A DNA stretch of 64,000 bases from Septoria linicola (Eukaryota; Ascomycota; Dothideomycetes; Mycosphaerellales; Mycosphaerellaceae), in the NCBI GenBank assembly GCA_024114885.1, contig CP099421.1, positions 2,604,001 through 2,668,000 on the forward strand, written 5' to 3'. Below are positions 44,482 to 55,404 of this stretch, piece by piece. Made by a program: the position numbers and the translations under genes. Below the pieces are notes generated by a model. It saw only the letters and a program-made list of their open reading frames with translations, was not told where the DNA came from and did not search any database. Each line of letters starts with the position of its first letter. Position 1 is the first letter of the stretch.

Positions 44482-46818
44482 CTACGGTCTTCCTGCGGCA
44501 CCGCCCACGACTGGAGGTGCACCAAGACCACCACCGGCCTCGGGCGCAGGAGGATGGATCGGCCCAAGACCTGCATCAGGTGACAGGCCCTTGCTCTCGG
44601 GTGCCTTGATCGGTGCCTTGATATCGACCTTGATCTTTCCTATCAGTTTCTCTCCTCGCACAACCTTCTCAATCTCCTCCTTATCGAGCGTCTCGTGCTC
44701 AACCAGCGCCTTGGCTAGTCTTTCCAGGCCATCTCGGTTGTCAATCAACAGCTTGTAGGCACGTTGACGACCCTCCTCCACTAGTCGTCGCACTTCATGC
44801 TCGATCTTTTGTTTCGTTTCGGAAGAGAGCTCAGCGTAGTCCTCAGTCAGATCCACGTTGCCCAGGATATCGCTCATGCCTGCTCGCATAACCATGTGCT
44901 TTGCAATGTTTGTTGCACCCGTGATGTCGCTCGATGCGCCCGTTGTGACGTTTTCTGCGCCGTAGATGATCTCCTCGGCGACCTTGCCACCCATGGCGAC
45001 ATCAATACGTGCCAGCAGATCCTTCTTCGACTCGCTGACCTTGTCCAGTTCTGGCAGCATGAAGGTGATGCCCAATGCATTGCCTCGAGGCATGATCGTG
45101 GCCTTGTACAGAGGTGTGGCAGCCTGGGTTAACATACAGACCAGCGCGTGACCACCTTCGTGGTAGGCTGTCATGAGCTTGTCCTTGTCCTGAATTACTG
45201 CGGATCGTCTTTCGGCTCCCATAAGGATCTTGTCCTTTGCCCAGACAAGATCAGCGATCTGGACTTTGGTTTGCTTTAGCTTGGAAGCATGCACAGCCGC
45301 TTGATTGACCACGTTCTCGAGCTCAGCACCAGAAAAACCAGAGCATCCTCGCGCAATCTCTGCAGGGTCCACGGACGCATCAATCTTGATGTTCTTCAGG
45401 TGATGCTTGAGGATCGCAATTCGGCCGCGAACATCAGGTAGTGGGACGACAACATTGCGATCGAATCGACCAGGTCGAGTCAAAGCCTTGTCAAGAGATT
45501 GCGGAAAATTCGTGGCACCGATGATGATAACACCAGATGACTGATCGAATCCGTCGAGCTCAGTCAGAAGCTGATTGAGAGTCTGTTTCGCGTATGCAGC
45601 ATCGCGCTCGTGTCGCTTGCTGCCTATAGCGTCCAATTCGTCGATGAAGATAATAGCTGGGCTCTTCGCGCGGGCGTTGGTGAACAAGTCGCGAACACGT
45701 TTCGCACCAACACCAACATAGACCTCATCGAATTCGGATCCAGACATGTAGAAGAAGGGAACTTGAGCCTCTCCTGCCACAGCACGAGCGAGAAGCGTCT
45801 TTCCAGTTCCAGGAGGACCAACGAGCAAGACACCCTTCGGCAGCTTGCCGCCCAGAGTTCCGAACGACTCAGGAGCCTTCAGAAACTCAACCAGCTCCTG
45901 CAATTCTTCCTTGGCCTCCTCACATCCGTGAACATCGTCGAACTTGGTCTTCTGCAATTCCGGCTTCGCTTCGGTGTCTCGACCTCCGCCAACCTTCTTG
46001 AGCACGCCTGTGGCCTCCACAACCAGAGTGAAGAATGCTAAAGAACAGTACACAATGAGGGCGAAGGTGAGGATGAACTTGAACCACTTGAAGATCTGGC
46101 TGCCCAAGCTTTCATCAACCACGACGTACAGAGGCTCACCCTTGCCGCCTGATCCTTTTGTCGAGAGAGAAACATTGCCTCCACGAAGCTTTGCCGCTAC
46201 GCCTTGTCCAATTGCCTGGAGCCGTTCGCTGCTCAAGGCGGAAGACTGGTCGTTTTGTGCCTGTGCGCCGAACGAGCTTCCGCCATCGCCTTGACTCATC
46301 GAAGCTGCGCCGAGTGCTTGCAGTGCCTTGTTGTACGTTTGTTCTGTTGCTGCGTTCGTGGCATATCGTCCCGTGTTATATCGTTCGACGATGATCTGGG
46401 GCATGTTCGCACGAAGGAGGGCCTGGTAGAAGACATTTTGGGCACCTGCAGAGCCCGGCTGATTGTTCGCCATCTGCTCGAGATGCGCCAAGTGGTTCTG
46501 GCTGGTCTGCGAGCCCCAGCTGCTGCCGAAGAGCGTGCGCTGCTGGTTGAAACCAACAAAGCTAGTTCTGGACGAGGAAAGAGAGAGTGCGGATGCGAAT
46601 CGTGTGGCCGGTGAGAGTAACCGAGGTGCAAGAGGCGAAGCAAATGATCGTGCTGCTGCTGATGCTGAACGATTCGTGGACATGAGCCTGAAGGACTTTG
46701 CCACCATATTTCGTTCCGCCGCCACACACTTCTGCGAGTTCAACGCACTCGCTATCATGGGCCACATATTGGATGTGGTAGTGGTGGCCGTGCGATTTAG
46801 TCGCATCGGTGTGGCCAT
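44482..46818 (-). CDS. YME1: Mitochondrial i-AAA protease Yme1 (FtsH family)
   Basis: Intronless, 778 residues from the preferred ATG 46818 (CCCCATGG context). The frame continues to ATG 47148, but that extension is His/Pro-rich, unlike the family, and is probably 5' leader. A Ser/Arg/Ala-rich presequence is followed by a single membrane span near residues 238-262 ([18 protein letters not shown]). The AAA module has Walker A GPPGTGKT at about 331-338, Walker [11 protein letters not shown] and the arginine-finger region TRPGRFDR. The M41 protease has HEGGH at about 552-556 (usual HEAGH; His and Glu ligands kept). The enzyme is a hexamer in the inner membrane facing the intermembrane space and degrades misfolded or unassembled proteins. 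The C-terminal Pro/Gly-rich tail is typical of fungal orthologues. Confidence 0.95.
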   Translation of the reverse strand: MATPMRLNRTATTTTSNMWPMIASALNSQKCVAAERNMVAKSFRLMSTNRSASAAARSFASPLAPRLLSPATRFASALSLSSSRTSFVGFNQQRTLFGSSWGSQTSQNHLAHLEQMANNQPGSAGAQNVFYQALLRANMPQIIVERYNTGRYATNAATEQTYNKALQALGAASMSQGDGGSSFGAQAQNDQSSALSSERLQAIGQGVAAKLRGGNVSLSTKGSGGKGEPLYVVVDESLGSQIFKWFKFILTFALIVYCSLAFFTLVVEATGVLKKVGGGRDTEAKPELQKTKFDDVHGCEEAKEELQELVEFLKAPESFGTLGGKLPKGVLLVGPPGTGKTLLARAVAGEAQVPFFYMSGSEFDEVYVGVGAKRVRDLFTNARAKSPAIIFIDELDAIGSKRHERDAAYAKQTLNQLLTELDGFDQSSGVIIIGATNFPQSLDKALTRPGRFDRNVVVPLPDVRGRIAILKHHLKNIKIDASVDPAEIARGCSGFSGAELENVVNQAAVHASKLKQTKVQIADLVWAKDKILMGAERRSAVIQDKDKLMTAYHEGGHALVCMLTQAATPLYKATIMPRGNALGITFMLPELDKVSESKKDLLARIDVAMGGKVAEEIIYGAENVTTGASSDITGATNIAKHMVMRAGMSDILGNVDLTEDYAELSSETKQKIEHEVRRLVEEGRQRAYKLLIDNRDGLERLAKALVEHETLDKEEIEKVVRGEKLIGKIKVDIKAPIKAPESKGLSPDAGLGPIHPPAPEAGGGLGAPPVVGGAAGRP

Positions 46819-47422
46819 GGGGAATTGATGGCGATGCGCCGCCGGTGCAGCAGGGTGAGGCCAAGCAGGTGGGAATGCCGCGAGCAAGCAAAAGAGATGG
46901 GAACTACCAAACGAAGAACAAGGCGCTATAATGTATGCCTGCGCAAGGCACGAGGCGACGTGGTGATGTGAGTGATGTGAGTGAAGGCAATCATGATGCG
47001 TAGTCAGCCACAGGTCAAACGGCGCGCTAGAATCGGCATGGACCAGAACAGAAACGTCTTCTCCGAACTGCCGATCTTGGCAGGACTTCTCACCCTCACG
47101 AACAACTCTTCCGCTCCGTGAACGTTTCTCCATCAATGCTGGAGTCATGGCCGTCTGCTGCGGCTAGCTTCTCGAGCATCTCAGTATCATCGCCATTTCT
47201 ACACAATGAGCGCTGCCTTCATCTGAACGTCTGCACGTATCCGATATGCATTCGACGCGGCCAATACAGACCATGTAGGTGGAGTGGGAAGGTGAGTGGT
47301 CCACTCTGAAGTGTTTGTATTGCTCTCCTCTGACAGTCGACTTCTGTCTTCTTCGTCCCCATCTCACCCTCCCCTCAACACTCTCCCTCCCACCCACATC
47401 GTCAGTTGAGCACACCTTCAAC
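46819..47422. promoter_or_regulatory. Divergent promoter region of YME1 and the F-box gene
   Basis: 600 bp between two divergent start codons. It includes a CT-rich tract near 47330-47400 just before the F-box start, a feature common in fungal core promoters. There is no clear TATA. It contains the doubtful extension of the YME1 frame. Confidence 0.45.
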
Positions 47423-49040
47423 ATGGCAGACACGGCACTCGCCAACTTGTCTCTATCTGAGCAACGCCAGAAACACATCTTCCAAACGAGATCCTGATCA
47501 AGATCTTCTCCTACCATGCACTGCCATCCGCTGCGATCATTGGTCGCAACAGATACGAGACCTTGAACATACCAAAAGGTCCTCTCGTCGAAAGTGCCAT
47601 CAAGAATTATACGGATAACAGACTCGGAACTGGAGCCTGCACGCACGACCACGAGAATCTGAAAGCACAACTACGTACCTTGTCGGCGCTGTCCAAAGCT
47701 AGCCATCGCTTCCATCGTCTGACACTGCCTCTCCTCTACCGAACCTACCCAGGCCAGACCGTCGTCAAGCCACAACTCTTCCTTCGAAGCATCAGCCAGA
47801 AAATTGAGCTGGCCGGCCTGGTGCGCGAGCTTGTCGTCGATCCATGGGACGACATCAACAGCCCCAAGACTATCGCTGAGAACGTCAGTCAGCTCGGACT
47901 TGGCTACCCTCTTGTGGACTTCTTGCATCAGCAGGCCAGTACTTGGAACGATGAATCTCATGTCCTGCTGCTCATGATTCACTGCTTCAGCATCGAGACC
48001 ATGGACTTTACTTGCCCCGCAGCATACAAGGCTGAGGGTGGTGTCGTTGCTCTCTGCTGTGCCATCGTGGACCAAACACTCTGGCGAGGAGCAACATCGA
48101 GGCCAAGAAGTGGAGTGAGATGGTCATCGACTTGCCTCTGCGCAGATTGAGGACTCTTCACTTACACCACGCTGAACACATGTACATTCGGAGTCTCGAC
48201 AACATTGTCGCACTACTGCGCCTCCCCACCATCAGTTCAACGACGGTCTATCGCTTCCATCAGGAATCCACCGCTCTCAATGGTCTGTCCCATATCCGAG
48301 ACTTGACAATCTGGAGATGCAGTTTCAGTTCGAAGTCGCTATTGACAGCACTGAGGACATACTGTCAGCTCACCTCACTTAGCATCATCTTTGCCGGCTT
48401 CAAGGCCGCACTTGGCAGGCTTGTTCCGGAGGATGATCCCATCGATTGGCAGAAGCTGGGCAACATCATTCGCACACGGCCTCAGAACCTGCGCAGCCTT
48501 CGTCTTGACGACCGAGAGTTGTCTCCACCACAGCCACGCCCCTTCGGCCCGCTCAAAAGCTTGCGGTTCCTAGAAGAATTGGCCATCAATGAAGGATGTC
48601 TTGGTGCATATGATGGCAGTGTCGATGTAGCCTGCATACCTCTTCGGGACATGATTCCCACCTCCCTTCGGTCTCTCAGTATCTTGCGCTCCAACGAGTG
48701 GTGGCACGAGGCAGATCGTGGTCCTTTTTCACGCATCTACATCAAAGAGGGTCTCGTCTACGACATCGATGCCATGGAGCACCAAGCTGTCGAGTTGGCG
48801 GACGGAGACATGCTTCAGTTTCCGAGGTTGACAGAGCTCCACCTTGACCAGCCTGAAAACTTCAGACATGACCTTGGGGTCTCAGGATGGAGCTGCAAGA
48901 GAGTGGTCGGCGATCAGGTGCTGTGGAGACCAACCATCGTGACCGATTCTTTGATGCCGCCTGAGGAGAAGGAAGTGTGGGAACAATCGCAAAATGAGAG
49001 GGCGAAGAAGTCTTCTGTGCTACTGAGGAGAATCTCTTGA
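47423..49040 (+). pseudogene. F-box/LRR-like protein gene with two 2-nt insertions
   Basis: Three collinear pieces in different frames make one F-box protein of about 535 residues. Piece 1 (ATG 47423) reads MADTALANLSLSEQRQK. Then the frame shifts into HLPNEILIKIFSYHALP, the F-box core. The middle piece runs to IVDQTL near 48079, where the frame shifts again into ARSNIEAKKWSEMVIDLPLR and the leucine-rich second half, ending at TGA 49038. Each shift is exactly explained by one extra dinucleotide: CACA at 47474-47477 and CTCT at 48079-48082. F-box proteins recruit substrates to SCF ubiquitin ligases. As read, the gene is broken twice; sequencing error at both short repeats is an alternative. 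Confidence 0.75.
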
Positions 49041-49439
49041 TTTAAGTGTCCACGCCAGCAGTGAAAGTATGGCAGCGTAGTCTGGTTGGTTTGGCCATGT
49101 AGAGTGCGTGCATTTGACCGCAAGTGGTGGCACAGCGAGGATGAGTGCAGATGTTTGACCAGGTGCTCCAGTATATCTAACACGAGATATCATGAATCCA
49201 GCATTGCACCGTACTCGTAGCTTCACCAACATGTGCACACCACGGACATGGTGTCGTAGGCGAAGAACCGTACAGGACGATGTCACGAGCATGGAAGTGC
49301 TGTAGAGTTCGCGCTAGCAGGGATTCTCGGCGCGGCGAAAGAAGCTCCGGTTGCTGGATCACTTTTTCAACTGGCAGAAGAACAAGATATACCATCACCT
49401 TTGAGAAAGTCACCTTGCACCGCAATACTCACACTCAGT
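49041..49439. other. Intergenic upstream of DBP9
   Basis: 400 bp with no gene recognised; it probably holds the DBP9 promoter and the F-box gene 3' UTR. Confidence 0.4.
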
Positions 49440-51317
49440 ATGAAACGAAAGCTCAATGAGCATGACGTGCCAGAGCCAGCAACCAGCAAAGGCGACGCAA
49501 AATCTCCCGCGAAATCAACATTCGCCAGTCTCAACCTCGACGCACGCCTACTACAGTCTATGAACAAGCAGCAGTTCAGCACTCCGACACTTGTTCAGTC
49601 GAAAACGATCCCACTCGCTCTTGCCCGAAAGGATGTACTTGCCCGCGCAAAGACTGGTTCGGGAAAGACGCTCGCATACCTCCTTCCTACAATTCACGCC
49701 GTTCTCCAGCGCAAAGCAGGAACGAAGAACACCAAGGCAGTTACAACGCTGATTCTCGTGCCCACCAAGGAACTCGCGACGCAGGTGACGAATACTGTCA
49801 AGGAAGTTACGGCGTTCTGTGCGTCGGAAGTCAAGTGCGAGAACATCACAAAGACCGAGGATGCGAGCGTGACGAGAGCGAGATTGGCCGGCTTGCCGGA
49901 TATTGTCATTGCGACGTCCACGAGAGCGCATCAATGGGTCAACAATGAGACTCTCAAGCTGGACCAGCTACAGCACTTGATCATCGACGAGGCGGATCTG
50001 GTCATCAGCTACGATGGCGAGGAGTATCTGCAGTCGTTGGCAGGACTCTTACCGCAAGGTGTGCAGAAGCTGATGATGTCTGCCACGTTGACGGAGGAGA
50101 TTGACACGCTGAAGAGTCTTTTCTTCGCCGAGGGTGAGCAGCCAGAAGTTCTGGATTTGAGCTCGGAAGAGGCGAAGGAGAAGGCAACGCTGGCGCAGTA
50201 TACAGTTCGAACGGCAGAGGACGAAAAGTTCCTTCTGATCTACGCAATTTTCAAGTTGCAATTAATCAAGGGCAAGGTCATCGTCTTTGTAGCGGACATT
50301 GATCGTTGCTACAGAGTGAAGCTATTTTTGGAGCAGTTTGGCATCAGAAGTTGTGTGCTCAACTCGGAATTGCCGGTCAACAGCAGGTTGCATGTGGTGG
50401 AGGAATTCAACAGAGGTGTTTACGATATCATTATTGCAGCCGATGAAGGTGAAGTGGTGGGCAACGAGGGCAGCAAGAAGCAAAAGAAGGTGCAGGAGGT
50501 GGATGAGGAGGAAGAAGAGGCCGAGGAAGAAGACGACAATGCCGCACATCGGGACGAACCAGCTGCGGCCGAGGACACTACCAACCGACCAGCAAAGAAG
50601 CAACGCCGCTCGCGAAAAGACCGCGAATACGGCGTCTCTCGAGGCATCGACTTCCGTCACGTCACATGCGTGCTCAACTTTGATCTTCCCACATCCATCA
50701 AATCTTACACACACCGAATCGGCCGAACAGCACGAGCAGGACAGTCTGGCATGGCATTGTCTTTCTACGTGCCGAAGGACCTCTACCGCAAGCATAAACC
50801 TACAAGCATTGATCAGTGCGAGCATGACGAAGAAGTCCTGGCAAAAATCACTGCCAAGCAAGCTGAAAAGGGCACCGAAGTGAAAGAATGGGGCCTCGAT
50901 TGGACGAAACTCGAAGGCTTCCGCTACAGACTTGTTGATGCTCTCCGAGCCGTAACACGAATCGCTGTCCGCGAAGCACGCACGAAGGAGCTGCGAAGCG
51001 AGCTCATCAAGTCCGAGAAGCTGAAACGCCATTTCGAGGAGAATCCAGACGATCTACGACATTTGCGACACGACACAGAGTCACATGCTGTGAGAGCTCA
51101 GCCACATCTGAAGCATGTGCCCGAGTATCTGCTGCCGCAGGGTGGCAAGGCTGCTGTCGCGAAGGATGTTGGGTATGTTGGATTGAAGAGGGACAAGGGT
51201 AATGGTATCAGAAATCGTAGAGCGACGAATAAGGCAAAGGGCAAGGGGAGACTGGCCAAGGGCAAGGGCCTTGATCCGTTAAAGAGTTTGAATGCGAAGG
51301 GGAGAGGGAGGAAGTAG
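49440..51317 (+). CDS. DBP9: DEAD-box RNA helicase Dbp9 (60S ribosome biogenesis)
   Basis: Intronless, 625 residues from ATG 49440 (MKRKLNEHDVPEP); the longer frame begins at TTG 49401. Motifs in order: a Q-like region (TPTLVQSKTIPLAL), motif I AKTGSGKT, motif II DEADLVISYD (Dbp9 class), motif III SATL, then VIVFVADIDRCYRVKLFLEQ, RGIDFRHVTCVLNFD and HRIGRTARAGQ. A long acidic/Lys insert (DEEEEEAEEEDDN, KKQRRSRK) sits between motifs IV and V, as known for Dbp9. The C-terminus is strongly basic (KGKGRLAKGKGLD), suiting nucleolar RNA binding. Dbp9 unwinds RNA during early 60S pre-ribosome assembly. Confidence 0.95.
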   Translation: MKRKLNEHDVPEPATSKGDAKSPAKSTFASLNLDARLLQSMNKQQFSTPTLVQSKTIPLALARKDVLARAKTGSGKTLAYLLPTIHAVLQRKAGTKNTKAVTTLILVPTKELATQVTNTVKEVTAFCASEVKCENITKTEDASVTRARLAGLPDIVIATSTRAHQWVNNETLKLDQLQHLIIDEADLVISYDGEEYLQSLAGLLPQGVQKLMMSATLTEEIDTLKSLFFAEGEQPEVLDLSSEEAKEKATLAQYTVRTAEDEKFLLIYAIFKLQLIKGKVIVFVADIDRCYRVKLFLEQFGIRSCVLNSELPVNSRLHVVEEFNRGVYDIIIAADEGEVVGNEGSKKQKKVQEVDEEEEEAEEEDDNAAHRDEPAAAEDTTNRPAKKQRRSRKDREYGVSRGIDFRHVTCVLNFDLPTSIKSYTHRIGRTARAGQSGMALSFYVPKDLYRKHKPTSIDQCEHDEEVLAKITAKQAEKGTEVKEWGLDWTKLEGFRYRLVDALRAVTRIAVREARTKELRSELIKSEKLKRHFEENPDDLRHLRHDTESHAVRAQPHLKHVPEYLLPQGGKAAVAKDVGYVGLKRDKGNGIRNRRATNKAKGKGRLAKGKGLDPLKSLNAKGRGRK

Positions 51318-52013
51318 ATTCGTGCTAGGGAGTATATACTGAGCATGAAAGACTAGTAGCCCAGGTCCTCTGCGACATTGCCTCGACCATCACACGCAGC
51401 TCGACTTTCTCACCGACCGCGCGAAGCAGCTTCTGGACTCGATCAAGCCCGGCGCGTTTACGTCAACATGTTGAACAGCATGACTCTGCACAGTCACTCG
51501 CGTAATTTACCTTCGAATTTACAACTACGCTCAACTCGCACACGCCGGTATTCTCTAGAACGACTATCTTTCAACGCAAACTCCCCTCTTTGGCTTCTCG
51601 TTGTGATGCTGCGGAGGTCTTTGTGGATAGCAATTCCACGCTGCAAACACTTGTGCTTCTTTGACATCGAGCTACGATATAGGTCTGCGATTCTGCCGTC
51701 TTGCAGTCAATCATCAAGCACTCGCATTTGCACACTGAACACAGCCTCAACAACTCTTTTCAGATCACTGCAGAACGAACAACAAGCAACCACAGCAATA
51801 ACGACAGCGACATCGACAACGACAACGACAACGACCCCAGAGAACGATCAACGATCAACAACTTGAGATCAGCGAGCGACTTTCATCGACCTGCAACCGA
51901 GCTTCGACCTTCCTCGAGCGACGACCGATCTTCGACGACCGACCTTTTCCTCAACTACAGACATCCACCGACCTCTTTCCAACCCTCATACCCCTTCTTC
52001 TACTTCCAACGGC
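51318..52013. other. Intergenic and long 5' leader of the Argonaute-like gene
   Basis: 700 bp. A stretch rich in ACAACGAC/CGACAA repeats near 51800-51870 and a CT-rich tract just before ATG 52014 resemble a fungal 5' UTR. ORFs here lack domains. Confidence 0.4.
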
Positions 52014-54746
52014 ATGCCATCAGTCAACGGAGCTGTCAGCCGCACCGCCGCAACCCCCATGAAGTCTCCACTGTTCCAGGAGGCCGACCCATATGGCGCA
52101 GCTCCTCTTTCGAGCCCTAACAAACCACACCTCGGTATCAAAGACCCTGCATTTAAGCGCAGCGACTCTGCCATAGACATCCCTGGCATCCCTAGCCCTC
52201 CTCTAGTCACTATCACCAAAGGCCCATCGAGCGAAGCCGGCAGTAGTCTATATTCGCCAGTCGCGGCCTTCGACGTCTCAGGTCGAAAGGATCTCAACAC
52301 AACAATCATCTACAAGTACACGATCAAAGCAATCGATCTTCGTACTGGTAAGAGCCTTGAGAACCACAAGGCCTTGTTGCGCGACCAGGTGATCGCAAAT
52401 GAGGCCAAGAGTCAGAATGTTTTGCACAGCATGGGTAACATGTCTTTCGTGTCTGGTGACGAGTGGCACATTTCAGGATCTGATGCATCTGCCGTGGTTG
52501 TGTTCACTGAGCTCCACGACGCGGCTGATCCTATCTTCAAGGCCCAGAAAGACATGTCCGGCTTCCAGAAGAGCGGCTCGGGACCAAAGGCACACTGGGT
52601 CAAATTCATACGCATAGGCTTCTCCGCATCCCGGCCAGCGAATGACGACCTGCAGAAACTACGAGAGCTTTGCAGCAACTACAATGCAGGACGTCGCCTC
52701 TTCGCGCTGACCTTCGATCGCAAGGAGACAACTCTGGTGCCTGCCATTGAGCCCGCGAATGATGGAGGCCTTGCACCGCTTTCCAAGGACGATGTTACCC
52801 ACTACATCGCTTCTGAGCTCAAGAGACATGTCCTCAAGCAACCTGGTCTCTCTTCAATAGCTCTCGTGGTTCGTGGTGATTGTGTCTTTGGCTTGGGTAC
52901 AAGTGAGGCACGTGGCATCCAGCGGCTTCACGGTCTTCGCGCCTCTCTGTCTCTTACGGGCACCCCACCCGCCGCCCAACTGGTGTGGCAACCTCTCAGT
53001 CAGACGACTGGTGGCTCTGAGAAGACTGCAAACTTCTTCAAGGCGGGCGCTGTCAGTACCTTCTTGCTCGACTACTTCGGCGGAAACCTTTCCCGTGAGC
53101 TCAACGAGGCTCAGCTTCAGCAAGCCTCCACCTTGCTTAAAGGCATCCGTGTTAATGTCGCCGTCAAGGCAGCCGATAGCCCTCGTTCAGCCACCATCCA
53201 CTCGCTAGGTCACAGCGCTCGTCGCCTGCCGACATGCCTGCTAGGCACAGTTGTTGGTGAAGGTCCAGTTGAGCGTCTCAAATTCCCTGATCTACCTTGC
53301 ATCAACGTGGGAACAGATCAGAAGCCATTCTTCTACCCTGCAGAGCTCTGCTACATTCGTGAGGGCCAGTCATTTCCTGGACCACTTCCCGTGTCTGTCG
53401 ATGTGAGTCGCTTCCAGTCTCCATCAGCAATTGCCAATCAACCCACCGACACACACGAACCGAAGAACGGCGACCCATTCAGCGCAGTCAAGCCTTCTGA
53501 TTTCACAATCACCTTTGTGCGCCTCAACAATCCTGGACACGCCTCTGTCAACGAATCTGCTTGGAGCGACTTTCAGCATGAGCTCGGTCAACGCTACCAA
53601 GCCAAGCTGGCACAGTCTGTGCTCGGCGCGAACCACTTCTCCGGCAGCATCGACAAGCTTCGCGAGCATCTATCACACAAGGATAAGTGCCAAGCATCTG
53701 TCAAGACGGTTATCTTGATCGCAGCTCCTGCCAGTGTCCCAGCAACCGAACTTGAAGCACTCAAGACATTCTGTGCCGTCAAGATCGGTGCTCAGGTCCA
53801 AGTTGTCGCAGCCGCTGAGGTCAATCGTCGTTCGAAGCGTGATCCTGCAAACAGAAGCATGGTCATGTACACCAGCCAGGTTGCCAAGAGAATCTTCTCC
53901 CGAGCTCTCATTCCTGGCACTCCAGACGAAGGTAGCAAGCTCGCAGCAGAACTGGCTGCCCTCAAGAAGCGCATTTCTGGTGGTCGCATCTTCGGCATCA
54001 ACGTGCAGTCCCTGGACGGCGAGTACACTCACGGCTCTCTCAACGACTCTCGACGCACCCACCTCATCACGATCGTGTCCGCCACAGGCAAGGTGGCTGC
54101 TGTCAATACCACGACTGACCTGTGCAACACACACTCTGACGACTATCTCGTCGAGCTACTCGCCAGTGTTGAAGCCGCATTCAAGGCCCATGTCGACCAG
54201 CATGCTAAGGTGAACTCAACAGAGGCTGTCGTCTACATCTCCGGTCTGCCCAGCATGACCAAGCTCCGCTTCGACAGTCTCGGCTCAGCCATCTCCAAGT
54301 TGACGCCACTTAAGAAGGACCCACCACTCAAACCGTCTAACTTCACTTTCCTTACCATGTCTCGCGAGACTCAAATCAACATCCCAGCTACCGACAGCTT
54401 CTTCGCCATTTCGCCACTCACACCAGCTGAGCACCACGAAACCACCAACAACGTCAATCTCGGCCACGTCGTTCTCGCCCACAACTACCGCAAGCCAGCG
54501 GGCTACATGGACACCAACGGCCAGCTGCGAGAGCCTACCACTTTGTGGCGCGCACTCCGCCGCAAGGCCGTGCCAGGTGGGGGTTTCAAGACTGAGGAGT
54601 TGTTGATGCGGGCAAGAGAGCCAAGTATCTTGCAGCTTGCAGCACTGGCTAACAAGCGGGCCAAGGGCAGGGTGATCAAGGTAGATGGTAAGCTCGAGGT
54701 CGCTGCTGTCAAGGAGGGGCTGAAGGGTACTCTGTGGTACTTGTAG
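52014..54746 (+). CDS. Divergent Argonaute-family protein, catalytic motifs eroded
   Basis: A 910-residue intronless gene. The N-terminal part begins the family fold near residue 90 (LNTTIIYKYTIKAIDLRTGK). A PAZ-like region around residues 342-470 ends LPCINVGTDQKPFFYPAELC followed by YIREGQ, the best-conserved Argonaute signature. MID/PIWI-like sequence follows. The C-terminus ends GLKGTLWYL, matching the aromatic C-terminal tail of Argonautes. Where a slicer has GADVTHP this protein has GINVQSL (about residue 660). Where YRDG is expected it has YISG (about 741). The distal His region reads VVLAHNYRKPAGY. The catalytic Asp residues are therefore missing, and RNA slicing is unlikely. It may bind small RNA without cleavage, act as a scaffold, or have another role. 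Domain detection is by eye and the C-terminal half is very diverged. Confidence 0.72.
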   Translation: MPSVNGAVSRTAATPMKSPLFQEADPYGAAPLSSPNKPHLGIKDPAFKRSDSAIDIPGIPSPPLVTITKGPSSEAGSSLYSPVAAFDVSGRKDLNTTIIYKYTIKAIDLRTGKSLENHKALLRDQVIANEAKSQNVLHSMGNMSFVSGDEWHISGSDASAVVVFTELHDAADPIFKAQKDMSGFQKSGSGPKAHWVKFIRIGFSASRPANDDLQKLRELCSNYNAGRRLFALTFDRKETTLVPAIEPANDGGLAPLSKDDVTHYIASELKRHVLKQPGLSSIALVVRGDCVFGLGTSEARGIQRLHGLRASLSLTGTPPAAQLVWQPLSQTTGGSEKTANFFKAGAVSTFLLDYFGGNLSRELNEAQLQQASTLLKGIRVNVAVKAADSPRSATIHSLGHSARRLPTCLLGTVVGEGPVERLKFPDLPCINVGTDQKPFFYPAELCYIREGQSFPGPLPVSVDVSRFQSPSAIANQPTDTHEPKNGDPFSAVKPSDFTITFVRLNNPGHASVNESAWSDFQHELGQRYQAKLAQSVLGANHFSGSIDKLREHLSHKDKCQASVKTVILIAAPASVPATELEALKTFCAVKIGAQVQVVAAAEVNRRSKRDPANRSMVMYTSQVAKRIFSRALIPGTPDEGSKLAAELAALKKRISGGRIFGINVQSLDGEYTHGSLNDSRRTHLITIVSATGKVAAVNTTTDLCNTHSDDYLVELLASVEAAFKAHVDQHAKVNSTEAVVYISGLPSMTKLRFDSLGSAISKLTPLKKDPPLKPSNFTFLTMSRETQINIPATDSFFAISPLTPAEHHETTNNVNLGHVVLAHNYRKPAGYMDTNGQLREPTTLWRALRRKAVPGGGFKTEELLMRAREPSILQLAALANKRAKGRVIKVDGKLEVAAVKEGLKGTLWYL

Positions 54747-55404
54747 GGGACTAGTCTTGGTTTGTATGGAGGAGACTTGCGGGAGACTGAGCATGGTTTG
54801 GAAGGCTTGCTGATTGAACCAGTGAGGGGCTGACAGTGGCTATGTCAAGATGAGAAATCCCCTTGGATCTATCGCTTTGAACATCGAGCTACCAAGTCAA
54901 GCCCTTCAGTGCAACTAGAAGCAAAGTGGTGGAAGAGCCGGAGGTCGTCTGCAGAGCTGGCTTGCATCGCACAGCATTAGCTTCGTAGAAGATGAAATTT
55001 CTACCACCCACCAAATACCTCTCCCTTCCTTTCCCTCCCTTATTCCCACTCCCGTCTGGAACTCCTTCTCTTCCTTGGAACCCCTCCTGTTCCCCTTCGT
55101 CCCCAATGCCAACTTCTTCCACCCCGACAGAATCTTCATATACTTCTCCACCTTCAAGGCTGGAATTTCTCCCTTGCCGGACAGCCCAGCTTGACGCACG
55201 GCATCTCAGGCTTCTCGGTGGCTTCCAATCATATCCCCCATCCGCGATTGACATACCAGGCTCGCTATCTGGGACCGCCGGAGCCTATGTTCACAATTCA
55301 GAAGAGTATTGCCAAAAGATTTTCCACTTCGGTATGAAGGCCGCCATCAAGCCGCACCTGCAGTCTCTATCCAGATGCTACATGGTACACTGACACACTG
55401 AAGT
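54747..55404. other. Convergent intergenic region
   Basis: 660 bp between the 3' ends of the Argonaute-like gene (+) and the 815-aa gene (-). A plus-strand ORF at 54992-55393 begins with a Pro/Ser-rich stretch and has no domain; I do not count it as a gene. Confidence 0.4.

Noticed and set aside
46819..47148. N-terminal extension of YME1 to ATG 47148
   Set aside because: The extension is His/Pro-rich and does not resemble a presequence; ATG 46818 has better context and gives the family length.
50322..51032. 236-residue minus-strand ORF
   Set aside because: Antisense shadow of DBP9.
54992..55393. Plus-strand Pro/Ser-rich ORF as a secreted protein
   Set aside because: It has no convincing signal peptide or domain and lies in the convergent 3' region.
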